Shown here: positions 1 to 7,814 of the stretch, piece after piece | Position numbering within the stretch: position 1 is the first letter of the stretch | Layout of the letters: every line of letters begins with the position of its first letter | Notes under the pieces: model-generated | The model's database searches: none | The model's input: only the letters and a program-made list of their open reading frames with translations | Told to the model about the DNA's origin: nothing | DNA from: CANHVK01 sp046304235 | GTDB taxonomy: Bacteria > Bacteroidota > Bacteroidia > Flavobacteriales_D > Crocinitomicaceae | NCBI GenBank assembly: GCA_046304235.1 | Contig: JBKCEW010000122.1 | Location: 1-17,994 of the forward strand | Direction: 5' to 3' | DNA length: 17,994 nt | Made by a program: the position numbers and the translations under genes

Positions 1-1814
1 ATGGAAGTTTTTATCAAAAATGGAAATTAAAAAGAACGCTGAACCATTTCTTATTAGATAACGCAACACCTCCTATTGTTTTAATCGATTTGCTCATTAA
101 AATAGAATCTGAAAAAGAAAAACAAAACAAAATTCTGTATGCTTTGCAACAATTAGGCATACATCATCCTGAAACGGAAATACCGCAAATAGAATTAACA
201 CTTTCTTTATTAAACCATTATTCAGATTGTATCGAGGAGATAAAGCAACAAGATTTAGAAGATATCGGAAATGAACATTTTTCATTTTTAGAACTAATTC
301 AATGGATAGAAAAAAAGATTGAATTTCCAGATAAATCACCTTTAAAAGAATTCATTACTAACATTATAAACGACTTAAATTACAACGTAAAAAATAGTTT
401 ATACCTTAAAGATTTACCATACGAAATCATACGATTCATTCAACAATTCAAAACAATTGATGAATGTAAACAAGCCATTTCAAATCATTATTATTACCTA
501 ATCCAGCATTATTATCCGCAGTTAACTGATTTTGAAAATTCTACCATTATATCTTTGGTAGATAAGATTGTAGAGCAAGAAAAAATAGAACAAAGTCATT
601 TTGAAAAAGAAATTATACAAAAACAAAAAGAGAAATTCCACGAATACAACCAACTAATCCTACAATCAGATACTAAACTTTCTGCTGAAGAAAAAGAATT
701 CAAAAAACAACTCAAAAACGGGAAACGAATTCTAGTTAAAGCTTTTGCAAAAACCCGTCATCGTCAATCCATTCGAGAATACATTGATAGTGATGCCATT
801 CATTGGATACATGTCCTAATGCCTGTTTGGTTAGTAACTCCATCGCAATTAGCAACTTTATTCCCTCTCAAAGAGGATTTATTTGATATCTGTATTGCAG
901 ACGAAGCAAGTCAAATCCCTTTAATGAATGGAATTGGCGCTTTACAACGTAGTAAAAGAGCGATTATTTTAGGAGATTCCAAACAAATGAGTCCGAGTAA
1001 CTATTTTAGTGGCATACACCATTCTGTTGACTTACTACATCAAGCAACCTACTACCTTGAAAAACGAATGCTGAAACATCATTACCGAAGCAATCATTCA
1101 GAACTGATACAATTTTCAAACAAACATTTCTACAACAATCAATTACAACCTTTCCCTACAACAAATGTATCTTATCCGTTACAACACCATTTTATTGAAA
1201 ATGGACGTTTTGAAAACAGAACAAATCAGCTTGAAGCAATTAAAATGAGTGAATTGATTACCAAACACATTCATTCAACTAAAAAAATAGGAATAGTAGC
1301 CTTTTCTAATGAACAAAAAGAATTGATTTACAAAGTAATTACCCCTGAGATAAAACAATTATATGAAGAAAAAATAAACCAGAATCAAGTTTTCCTAAAA
1401 TCATTGGAACAAGTACAAGGGGATGAATGTGATATTTTGTTGATTTCACTAGGTTATGCAAAAAACACACACGGTCACTTCCAACTACAAATGGGACCTC
1501 TCAATAGAATGAATGGTTACAGAAGATTAAATGTGTTATTTACTCGGGCAAAGGAATCTATTCAATTTGTAACATCCGTTAAAAGCAATGATTTCCCGTG
1601 GACGGATAACGAAAGTGTTTTATTACTAAAAAGTTATTTATATCAAATTGAAAATCAAGAAATTTTAACTGATCTAGATTTTCCATTCGGTCTAGAACCT
1701 GAGGTCAATGAATCTACTTTAATCATAAACGACCTACATTCTAAAATCGTCTCTCAACAAGATATGGTAACATGTATTGACACCCTTCAAAAAAGAGGTT
1801 GGGTAATTCGTTAA
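1..1814 (+). CDS. Superfamily-1 (Upf1/DNA2-like) DNA/RNA helicase, C-terminal part; 5' end outside window
   Basis: The reading frame is open to the left edge (first full codon at base 3), so the gene is partial; the TTG at 90 is an internal Leu codon. About 603 residues are visible. Counting from base 3, SF1 helicase motifs occur in order: Walker B DEASQ (300-304), motif III GDSKQ (324-328), motif IV HYRS (360-363), motif V QVQGDE (471-475 region) and motif VI RRLNVLFTRAK (507-517, arginine finger R515). Walker A and motif Ia must lie off the window to the left. Roughly 250 residues before Walker B are rich in Lys, Glu and Gln and probably helical or coiled coil, as in the inserted 1B region of this family. 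About 85 residues follow motif VI, with no recognisable Vsr-type nuclease domain. The biological role (repair, RNA metabolism or defence) cannot be told from this half. The gene lies 66 bases before the kinase gene and shows no sign of decay. Confidence 0.85.
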   Translation, partial: GSFYQKWKLKRTLNHFLLDNATPPIVLIDLLIKIESEKEKQNKILYALQQLGIHHPETEIPQIELTLSLLNHYSDCIEEIKQQDLEDIGNEHFSFLELIQWIEKKIEFPDKSPLKEFITNIINDLNYNVKNSLYLKDLPYEIIRFIQQFKTIDECKQAISNHYYYLIQHYYPQLTDFENSTIISLVDKIVEQEKIEQSHFEKEIIQKQKEKFHEYNQLILQSDTKLSAEEKEFKKQLKNGKRILVKAFAKTRHRQSIREYIDSDAIHWIHVLMPVWLVTPSQLATLFPLKEDLFDICIADEASQIPLMNGIGALQRSKRAIILGDSKQMSPSNYFSGIHHSVDLLHQATYYLEKRMLKHHYRSNHSELIQFSNKHFYNNQLQPFPTTNVSYPLQHHFIENGRFENRTNQLEAIKMSELITKHIHSTKKIGIVAFSNEQKELIYKVITPEIKQLYEEKINQNQVFLKSLEQVQGDECDILLISLGYAKNTHGHFQLQMGPLNRMNGYRRLNVLFTRAKESIQFVTSVKSNDFPWTDNESVLLLKSYLYQIENQEILTDLDFPFGLEPEVNESTLIINDLHSKIVSQQDMVTCIDTLQKRGWVIR

Positions 1815-1880
1815 ATTACGTTAATGATCATTTCTCTTCGATGAAAAATTCTAACTTTCGGTTAAATATATAGTTGAACA

Positions 1881-3509
1881 ATGAGAAAATTAAGAATGGA
1901 CGTTGTAATTGCTTTTGTTGCCTCTGCAATGATTGCTTTGCTACTTATTCAATTTTATCAAGTTTCGCAATTGTATGACCGAAAATCAATTGAATTTAAA
2001 GCAAAAGTGCAAACCCTTGTGGAACGCATCGCGATAAGACATGAAAAAGCAGTCGAAATCAAAAAATACTTACATGTTGTTCGTAAAGACATTAGTCCAC
2101 AATACAAAGACATACTAAAACACGAATTTCAAAATTTACTGACTGCAAAATCAACCGTTTCTATTAAAGACACGATGTTGCTTGAAAATGGCAAACTTGA
2201 AAAATATTTAGCCATTGAAGGAATGTCGGCGGACAGTGTTACAGGATTAAAAACAAAACATCAGGTTTTGGCACGCGACGTTAGTCATATTAACGACGTA
2301 TTAAACAAAGATATGAACTTAACACGTAGTTCGAATAATGCTGTAGCACGTGCATTAGACCAACGCGTGATGAGTCAAATATTCAAGAAGTCACGTGTAA
2401 TCAACGAGATGTTGTTTGCTGCATTTCACGACAATACCTATACTTCTCCCGAAAAGAGAATTGATTTAGCGTTTTTAGACTCCATCATTTGTTATGAAAC
2501 CTGCCAGGATAAACTACCGATGGATTTTGAATTTGTTTTACTGAATTCTGAAAACATCCCTTTAAAATACAAATACCCTACATCACGATACAATGCAAAA
2601 ATGGACACTTCAAATGCAGCTCAAGCGTTGATTTTCCCATCTAATATGCTCGATGAAAGCATTCGTATCATGTTGAAATTTCCTTCCAAAAAAAGTTATT
2701 TATTCAAAGAAATGGAAATGCCTTTAACAATAAGTTTGATGCTTGTTATTCTGATTGCAGTGGCAATTTCCTACATGTTTCATACCATTTTAACGCAAAA
2801 GAAATTAAGCGAATTAAAAAATGACTTTATTTCTAATATGACACATGAGTTTAAAACACCCATTTCTACAATCTCTCTTGCTTGTCAAGCGATGAATGAC
2901 AAAGACATGATGGGTGAAATTGTAGAAAGAACTACCCCATTTGTAAAAATGATTCAAGACGAAAACAGACGATTGGAAATTTTAGTGGAAAGGATCTTAC
3001 AAAGTGCTACCATCGATAAAGGCGATATTCCGTTAAAAATTGAAAAAATAAACTTAACAGACATCGTCAACGACCTTTGTAATAAAGCACAATTTAGAAT
3101 ACAAGGAAATGGAGGTGAACTTATTATAAAAATTGATGAAACACCCATTTTTATACAAGGTGATAAAATGCATACAACTAATGTGGTATCAAATTTGATA
3201 GATAACGCTATAAAATACAGCAAAGAGAGTCCGAAAATCACAGTTACACTTACGAAACAATCAAATGAAATTCTATTGTCAATTCAAGATGAAGGAATTG
3301 GTATTTCAAAAGAACATATTAGCAAAATTTTTGATAAATTGTATCGTGTTCCAACTGGAAACGTACACAATGTAAAAGGCTTTGGTTTAGGTTTAAGTTA
3401 TGTGAAAGCAATAACAAATTTAAACCAATGGAAATTAGACGTAAAAAGTCAGATTAATGTAGGTTCAACGTTTATAATTCGTATACCACAAAACAAAAGT
3501 TCAATTTAA
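1881..3509 (+). CDS. rprX: Membrane sensor histidine kinase, RprX-like
   Basis: This is a 542-residue two-component sensor kinase. A transmembrane helix at about residues 8-28 is followed by an extracytoplasmic sensor region (about 30-278, containing a Cys-x3-Cys pair) that I cannot assign to a named domain. A second helix lies at about 281-303. The H-box THEFKTP has the phospho-accepting His322. The ATPase domain shows the N-box N438-LIDN-AIKYS, the G1 box D470-EGIGIS and the G2 box GFGLGL (500-505). No HAMP domain fits between the second helix and the H-box, so signal passes almost directly from membrane to dimerisation helices. The stop is 11 bases before the regulator start, so the two are surely co-transcribed. 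The family assignment rests on the partner, which closely resembles RprY of Bacteroides. The ligand is unknown. Confidence 0.85.
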   Translation: MRKLRMDVVIAFVASAMIALLLIQFYQVSQLYDRKSIEFKAKVQTLVERIAIRHEKAVEIKKYLHVVRKDISPQYKDILKHEFQNLLTAKSTVSIKDTMLLENGKLEKYLAIEGMSADSVTGLKTKHQVLARDVSHINDVLNKDMNLTRSSNNAVARALDQRVMSQIFKKSRVINEMLFAAFHDNTYTSPEKRIDLAFLDSIICYETCQDKLPMDFEFVLLNSENIPLKYKYPTSRYNAKMDTSNAAQALIFPSNMLDESIRIMLKFPSKKSYLFKEMEMPLTISLMLVILIAVAISYMFHTILTQKKLSELKNDFISNMTHEFKTPISTISLACQAMNDKDMMGEIVERTTPFVKMIQDENRRLEILVERILQSATIDKGDIPLKIEKINLTDIVNDLCNKAQFRIQGNGGELIIKIDETPIFIQGDKMHTTNVVSNLIDNAIKYSKESPKITVTLTKQSNEILLSIQDEGIGISKEHISKIFDKLYRVPTGNVHNVKGFGLGLSYVKAITNLNQWKLDVKSQINVGSTFIIRIPQNKSSI

Positions 3510-3520
3510 AATGTAAGGTT

Positions 3521-4210
3521 ATGGAAAGAAAATTGTCAATTTTACTTGCAGAAGATGATGAAAATTTAGGTTTGTTATTACATACTTATCTATCCTCTAA
3601 AGGGTATACCGTAAAACTCGCAAGGAACGGAAAACTTGCGATTGAACATTTTAACAATAACCAAGTTGACTTCTGTATTTTAGATGTTATGATGCCAGAG
3701 TTAGATGGTTTTGCAACGGCGAAAGAAATCCGTGAATTAAATAAAAATGTGCCTATTCTATTTTTAACGGCGCGTTCTTTACCAGAAGATAAATTAGCGG
3801 GATTTGCTGTTGGTGCAGATGACTACCTCACAAAACCTTTTTCTATGGAAGAATTGTTAGCTCGTATTGAAGCCATTTCTAGAAGAGCAATAAAATCTTC
3901 CGATGTGATAGGCGACCAATTGATGGTGGGCAATTTTTTATTCGAGCCTCAAACAAGAATGCTTCATTTACCTTCAGGTGCAGTAAAACTTACGACCAAA
4001 GAAAATCAATTATTATCCCTTTTAGCAAAAAACAAAAACGAAATTATTGACCGACAAGCAACATTAAGGGCTATTTGGGGAGACGATAATTATTTCAATG
4101 GAAGAAGTATGGATGTTTATATCGCTAAACTTCGAAAACTTTTAAAAGAAGACCCCTCCATAGAAATTATGAACGTACACGGAAAAGGATTTCAATTGAT
4201 TGTAAAATAA
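3521..4210 (+). CDS. rprY: OmpR/PhoB-family response regulator, RprY-like
   Basis: This 229-residue DNA-binding response regulator is the cognate partner of the upstream kinase. The receiver domain (1-125) has the acidic pair E11-D12-D13, phospho-acceptor Asp55 in ILDVMMPELDGF, Thr83 and Lys105 in the TKPFSMEEL segment. The C-terminal part (about 130-229) is an OmpR-type winged helix, recognisable by LTTKENQLLSLLA, RSMDVYIAKLRKLL and the final GKGFQL hairpin. All phosphorylation residues are intact. The N-terminus (ILLAEDDENLGLLL, KGYT, ADDYLTKPFSMEELLARIEA) is very close to RprY of Bacteroidetes as I remember it; that is recall, not a search. In some relatives RprXY has been linked to envelope and stress responses, but targets here are unknown. 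It starts 11 bases after the kinase stop. Confidence 0.9.
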   Translation: MERKLSILLAEDDENLGLLLHTYLSSKGYTVKLARNGKLAIEHFNNNQVDFCILDVMMPELDGFATAKEIRELNKNVPILFLTARSLPEDKLAGFAVGADDYLTKPFSMEELLARIEAISRRAIKSSDVIGDQLMVGNFLFEPQTRMLHLPSGAVKLTTKENQLLSLLAKNKNEIIDRQATLRAIWGDDNYFNGRSMDVYIAKLRKLLKEDPSIEIMNVHGKGFQLIVK

Positions 4211-4248
4211 TCTAATTTCATATAGGAATTTATCTAATAAGTATTCCT

Positions 4249-4256
4249 TAATTTTG
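4249..4256 (+). promoter_or_regulatory. Candidate Bacteroidota -7 box (TAATTTTG) for pth
   Basis: The box matches the Bacteroidota sigma-ABfr consensus TAnnTTTG at all fixed positions and ends 19 bases before the pth ATG. No good TTTG -33 element is present at the usual spacing, and the DNA is AT-rich, so a chance match is possible. It would separate pth from the two-component operon. Confidence 0.35.
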
Positions 4257-4275
4257 AAATTCGAAAATTCATAAA

Positions 4276-4839
4276 ATGAAATACTTAATCGTTGGACTTG
4301 GAAATCCTGGAAGTAAATACGAAGAAACTCGACACAATATCGGTTTTAAAGTAGTAGAAGCATTTGCTAAAGAATGCAATACAAATTTTGAAATCAAAAA
4401 ATTAGGTGACGTAGCCTTGGCTAAATATAAAGGGAGACAAATCTACCTATTGAAGCCAAATACTTTTATGAATTTAAGCGGAAAAGCAGTCAATTATTGG
4501 TTGCAAGCTGAAAAAATCCCTGTAGAAAATTTACTAGTTATTACAGATGATATTGCCTTACCTTTTGGTAAATTACGAATGAAAGGAAAAGGGAGCGATG
4601 GAGGTCACAATGGACTTAAAGACATTCAAGCACAATTAAAATCAGCAGAATATGCACGGGTTCGATTTGGAGTAGGTGCCGATTTCAAGCAAGGACAACA
4701 AGCAGATTATGTGCTAGGAGAATGGAATAGCCAAGAAAAAGAAACACTCGAGGAACGCATTCAAACTGCAACTGAATTTATCAAAGGGTTTACTACGATT
4801 GGCATCGGATTAACGATGACCAATTGGAATAATAAGTAG
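4276..4839 (+). CDS. pth: Peptidyl-tRNA hydrolase (bacterial Pth type)
   Basis: This cytoplasmic esterase cleaves peptidyl-tRNAs released from stalled ribosomes and recycles the tRNA. Its length of 187 residues is normal for bacterial Pth. The N-terminus carries the signature VGLGNPGSKYEETRHNIGF with Asn10 and the catalytic base His20. The other active-site residues fit the family: Asn66 in PNTFMNLSG, Asp91 in the TDD segment, and Asn112 in GSDGGHNGLKDI. The protein appears complete and functional. It starts 65 bases after the response regulator stop with a candidate promoter between them, so it is probably a separate transcript. The next gene is convergent, and no clear terminator hairpin was seen in the 67-base gap. 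Confidence 0.97.
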   Translation: MKYLIVGLGNPGSKYEETRHNIGFKVVEAFAKECNTNFEIKKLGDVALAKYKGRQIYLLKPNTFMNLSGKAVNYWLQAEKIPVENLLVITDDIALPFGKLRMKGKGSDGGHNGLKDIQAQLKSAEYARVRFGVGADFKQGQQADYVLGEWNSQEKETLEERIQTATEFIKGFTTIGIGLTMTNWNNK

Positions 4840-4906
4840 ACTAACAAACACACCCATTCAAATCAATTAGTGGTATTAGTTTACATCAATTACTTCGTAT
4901 TATATC

Positions 4907-6058
4907 CTAAAAATTATTCCAAGCGATAACTTCTCCTGCTACTCTTTTTTGATTTTCCTTGCCGGAATAAATTAGTTTTTTATCAAGTTGAAATGATGGA
5001 TGCGTATTTTCGAAATAACTTAATCCATTAAAGTGACTTTGCATAATTGTTGCAGAAGATTTTATCTCATAGATTTGTACCTTACCACATTCTTTTGTTA
5101 TTAAATCAACTTCATGTCCTGCAACATCTCTCCAAAACCAAACGTCATGTATGTTGTGTGTATGATGCATTTTTTTTATGTATTCAGAAACAATCATATT
5201 TTCAAATAAACTTCCTTTAAGTGGATGAGTTGATAATTCGTCACTATACTTAATACCTAATAAATAGCACAAAAGACCTGTGTCGTAAAAATATACTTTA
5301 GGGGTTTTTATAAGTCGTTTTCCAATGTTTTCAAAATAAGGTTGCAAAGTGAATATAAGGTAACTGCTTTCCAACACAGACACCCAAGATTTTATAGTTG
5401 GTTGTGAAACACCACAATCATTAGCGAGTGAATTAAAATTTATTAATTGACCAGCGCGACTTGCTAATAAGGTTAAAAACTTTTTAAATAATGACACGTT
5501 TTTTATTTCAATAAGTTCTACCACATCGCGTTGAACATATGTTTGTATGTAATTATAATAGAAAGTTTTAGGCTCTATGTTTCGGTCATAAATAGCAGGA
5601 TAAAATCCTTTAATCATTGCAGACTGGTAATCCTCTTCTAATAGATTTGAAGAATTTAACTCATCAAAATCAAACGGAAAAAGTTGAAATAGTGCCACTC
5701 TACCAGCTAAACTTTGTGTGATATTTTGAAGAAGTTGAAAGTTTTGAGAGCCAGATAATATAAATTGCCCCATTATTCCAGAGTCATCTACAATAGTTTG
5801 TAAATATGAAAATAAACTTGGAACACGTTGTGCTTCATCAAAAATAACCTTGGTTGAATATTTTTGAAAAAATCCATTAGGATCATTGGTTGCAAACTCA
5901 CGAACATCTGGTTTTTCTAAACTGACATAAGTATAATCAGGAAACATTGTTTTAAGCAATGTTGTTTTCCCAGATTGTCTTGGCCCTGTAACTGCCACAA
6001 TGGGATATTTTTCCATCATGATTTTTATCGGTTCTACTAATGTTCGTTGAATATTCAT
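4907..6058 (-). CDS. AAA-family ATPase with DUF4143 domain (AAA_14/DUF4143)
   Basis: This 383-residue protein belongs to a common but poorly characterised family of prokaryotic ATPases with a C-terminal nuclease-like DUF4143 domain. The N-terminal AAA domain has the P-loop GPRQSGKT (25-32), Walker B VIFDEAQ (71-77), the LSGSQN sensor strand (101-106) and an SLAGR arginine motif (116-120). A winged-helix-like stretch follows (about 190-235, with DCGVSQPTIKSWV). The C-terminal part shows a PD-(D/E)xK-like pattern: Glu286, Asp318 in GHEVDLI, and Glu331-x-Lys333 in YEIKSS. These residues are intact, but nuclease activity is unproven for the family. It is the only minus-strand gene in an otherwise plus-strand block, and a five-unit repeat array lies directly upstream of its start, which suggests an accessory, laterally moving gene. 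The cellular role is unknown. Confidence 0.85.
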   Translation of the reverse strand: MNIQRTLVEPIKIMMEKYPIVAVTGPRQSGKTTLLKTMFPDYTYVSLEKPDVREFATNDPNGFFQKYSTKVIFDEAQRVPSLFSYLQTIVDDSGIMGQFILSGSQNFQLLQNITQSLAGRVALFQLFPFDFDELNSSNLLEEDYQSAMIKGFYPAIYDRNIEPKTFYYNYIQTYVQRDVVELIEIKNVSLFKKFLTLLASRAGQLINFNSLANDCGVSQPTIKSWVSVLESSYLIFTLQPYFENIGKRLIKTPKVYFYDTGLLCYLLGIKYSDELSTHPLKGSLFENMIVSEYIKKMHHTHNIHDVWFWRDVAGHEVDLITKECGKVQIYEIKSSATIMQSHFNGLSYFENTHPSFQLDKKLIYSGKENQKRVAGEVIAWNNF

Positions 6059-6076
6059 AGTACAATTTTAAACATA

Positions 6077-6178
6077 AACTTTGAATTATCCAACACTCAA
6101 CTTTGAATTATCTTGCCTTTAACTTTGAATTATACAATACTCAACTTTGAATTATCTTACATTTAACTTTGAATTATC
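6077..6178. repeat. Five direct repeats of a 14-bp motif with exact 22-bp period
   Basis: Copies of AACTTTGAATTATC occur at 6077-6090, 6099-6112, 6121-6134 (last base A instead of C), 6143-6156 and 6165-6178. Start-to-start distance is always 22 bp, about two helical turns, so all copies face the same side of the DNA. The 8-bp spacers alternate: CAACACTC, TTGCCTTT, CAATACTC, TTACATTT. The basic unit therefore also reads as a duplicated 44-bp dimer. The array begins 18 bp upstream of the ATPase start and ends 126 bp upstream of the asnS ATG. Regularity and placement suggest binding sites for a regulator, possibly autoregulation of the divergent ATPase gene. Copies 3 and 5 also create TAACTTTG, a match to the Bacteroidota -7 box read towards asnS. 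Confidence 0.9.
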
Positions 6179-6244
6179 CTTAATAAATTACAGATTATAG
6201 ACAATAATTATCCCAGAATTCAAAAAATTAACCTTTCACTCTAC

Positions 6245-6267
6245 AAGCATTTTATTTTTGAATGCTT
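6245..6267 (+). other. 7-bp inverted repeat (hairpin) just upstream of asnS
   Basis: AAGCATT (6245-6251) and AATGCTT (6261-6267) are perfect inverted repeats around a 9-base loop. The hairpin ends 37 bases before the asnS ATG and overlaps two candidate -7 boxes, so it could be a protein site or a leader structure. It has no U-tract, so it is not a terminator. Confidence 0.4.
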
Positions 6268-6274
6268 AAATTTG
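6253..6274 (+). promoter_or_regulatory. Two overlapping candidate -7 boxes for asnS
   Basis: TATTTTTG (6253-6260) and TAAATTTG (6267-6274) both match TAnnTTTG perfectly. The second ends 30 bases before the preferred asnS ATG at 6305. A consensus TTTG -33 box is not found at normal spacing for either; the nearest similar element is TTTC at 6234-6237, 15 bases before the first box. The TTG at 6272, a possible upstream start codon, lies inside the second box, which argues for translation starting at 6305. Confidence 0.4.
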
Positions 6275-6304
6275 AATCGATTTTTCAATAGTAAAAAACA
6301 GAGA

Positions 6305-7744
6305 ATGAAAAGACTTAAAATTAAAGATATATTGAGCAAACCATCAATTGGTGCTGAAATTACAGTAAAAGGATGGGTTCGTGCATTTAGAAGCAATCGT
6401 TTTATTCAACTTTCAGACGGATCTACCATAAACACACTTCAAGCTGTGGTAGATTTTGAAAAATTCGACGAGTCACTATTGAAAAAAATCTCTACTGCTG
6501 CAGCATTGAGTTTGACAGGTACCTTAATTGAATCTCAAGGTAGCGGACAAGCAGTTGAATTAATGGTAAATACGATTGAAATTTTAGGGGAAGCGAATCC
6601 AGATGATGTTCAAAAAACCGTGATGCAACCAAAAAAACACAGTTTGGAATTTTTACGTGAACAAGCACACCTTCGTTTCCGTACAAATACTTTTGGTGCT
6701 GTTTTTAGAATCCGCCATGCGGTTGCTTATGCAATTCATAAATTCTTCAATGACAAAGGATTTTTCTACTTACACACACCTATCATAACCGGTTCTGATG
6801 CTGAAGGTGCGGGTGAAATGTTCAGAGTAACAACCCTTGACCCTAAAAATCCAAAACTAAACGAGGAAGGTAACGTAGATTTTTCTGAGGACTTTTTTGG
6901 AAAAGCGGTAAACCTAACTGTTTCTGGTCAATTAGAAGCTGAATTAGCTGCTTTGGCATTGGGTCAGGTATATACGTTTGGTCCTACTTTCAGAGCGGAA
7001 AATTCAAATACATCACGTCACTTAGCTGAATTTTGGATGATTGAACCTGAAGTGGCTTTTAATGATTTAAATGACAACATGGATTTGACAGAAGAATTCT
7101 TAAAATACATTTGTCAATATGTAATGGATACTTGTGCGGACGACCTTAAGTTTTTAGATGATAGAGATTTCGCAGAACAACAAACAAAACCACAAGCTGA
7201 ACGTAATGAATTACGATTAACAGAAAGATTACAGTTTGTTGCAAATAATCCTTTTAAAAGAATCACTTACACTGAAACAATTGACATCTTATTAAATAGC
7301 ACACATTACAAAAAGAAAAGATTCAAATTTGATGTTGCATGGGGAACAGACTTACAAAGTGAGCACGAACGTTACTTAGTTGAAAAAGAATTCAAATCAC
7401 CTGTAATAATAACCGATTATCCTGCTTCCTTCAAAGCATTTTACATGCGCCAAAATGAGGATGGCAAAACAGTCGCTGCGATGGATGTACTTTTCCCTGG
7501 TATTGGTGAAATCGTTGGTGGTTCTCAACGTGAGGAAAGACTTGATGTTTTAAAAGAAAAATGCAAAGCGTTCAATATCCACGAAGAAGAACTTTGGTGG
7601 TATTTAGACACACGTAAATTTGGATCTGTACCCCATGCAGGCTTTGGATTAGGATTTGAACGTATGATTATGTTCGTTACCGGAATGTCAAACATCAGAG
7701 ACGTAATTCCATTTCCAAGAACACCACAAAACGCAGATTTTTAA
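6305..7744 (+). CDS. asnS: Asparagine--tRNA ligase (AsnRS, class IIb)
   Basis: This enzyme charges tRNA-Asn with asparagine in the cytoplasm. The preferred start is the ATG at 6305, giving 479 residues (MKRLKIKDIL); an in-frame TTG at 6272 would add 11 residues but sits in a candidate promoter and does not fit related proteins. The N-terminal OB-fold anticodon-binding domain covers about 18-95 (VKGWVRAFRSNRFIQLSDG). The class II catalytic domain follows: TGSDAEGAGEMF (162-173), motif 2 GPTFRAENSNTSRHLAEFW (226-244) and motif 3 GFGLGFERMIMFVTG (446-460) ending in the IRDVIPFPRTP segment. The NTSRHLAEF form and the insertion around 280-345 are typical of bacterial AsnRS rather than AspRS. The gene has its own candidate promoters and a strong terminator. 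An upstream repeat array might also affect it. Confidence 0.97.
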   Translation: MKRLKIKDILSKPSIGAEITVKGWVRAFRSNRFIQLSDGSTINTLQAVVDFEKFDESLLKKISTAAALSLTGTLIESQGSGQAVELMVNTIEILGEANPDDVQKTVMQPKKHSLEFLREQAHLRFRTNTFGAVFRIRHAVAYAIHKFFNDKGFFYLHTPIITGSDAEGAGEMFRVTTLDPKNPKLNEEGNVDFSEDFFGKAVNLTVSGQLEAELAALALGQVYTFGPTFRAENSNTSRHLAEFWMIEPEVAFNDLNDNMDLTEEFLKYICQYVMDTCADDLKFLDDRDFAEQQTKPQAERNELRLTERLQFVANNPFKRITYTETIDILLNSTHYKKKRFKFDVAWGTDLQSEHERYLVEKEFKSPVIITDYPASFKAFYMRQNEDGKTVAAMDVLFPGIGEIVGGSQREERLDVLKEKCKAFNIHEEELWWYLDTRKFGSVPHAGFGLGFERMIMFVTGMSNIRDVIPFPRTPQNADF

Positions 7745-7751
7745 AAATAAA

Positions 7752-7786
7752 TACGTGCCCACAAGTAAAATGTGGGTATTTTTTTA
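7752..7786 (+). terminator. Intrinsic terminator after asnS
   Basis: An 8-bp stem (7756-7763 with 7771-7778, core CCCACA/TGTGGG, one G-T wobble) encloses a 7-base loop and runs into seven T (7779-7785). It lies 11 bases after the asnS stop and should separate asnS from rpoN. Confidence 0.85.
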
Positions 7787-7814
7787 TACATTTAATTAGC
7801 AAGAATCCTTAAAA

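Noticed and set aside
90..92. TTG at 90 as the start of the helicase gene
   Set aside because: The frame is open without a stop to the window edge, and the helicase Walker A motif is still missing, so the gene begins off the window.
1852..1859. TAACTTTC as a promoter box for the kinase gene
   Set aside because: It misses the final G of TAnnTTTG, and no proper -33 element is present; such near matches are frequent in AT-rich DNA.
2269..2284. TGGCACG resembling a sigma-54 -24 element
   Set aside because: It lies inside the kinase coding sequence and lacks the TTGC -12 half at correct spacing.
3511..3516. ATGTAA start-stop just before the response regulator
   Set aside because: It could be a minimal start-stop element, but a single six-base occurrence in a short gap is easily chance.
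4224..4248. AGGAAT/ATTCCT inverted repeat after the response regulator as a terminator
   Set aside because: Only six AT-rich pairs with a 13-base loop and no T-run; too weak to call.
4840..4906. Terminator between the convergent pth and ATPase genes
   Set aside because: Only short scattered complementary stretches (ACTAA/TTAGT); no stable stem with T-run was found.
6077..6178. Possible CRISPR array
   Set aside because: Repeats are only 14 bp and spacers 8 bp with alternating conserved sequence; CRISPR repeats and spacers are longer, spacers are unique, and no cas gene is present.
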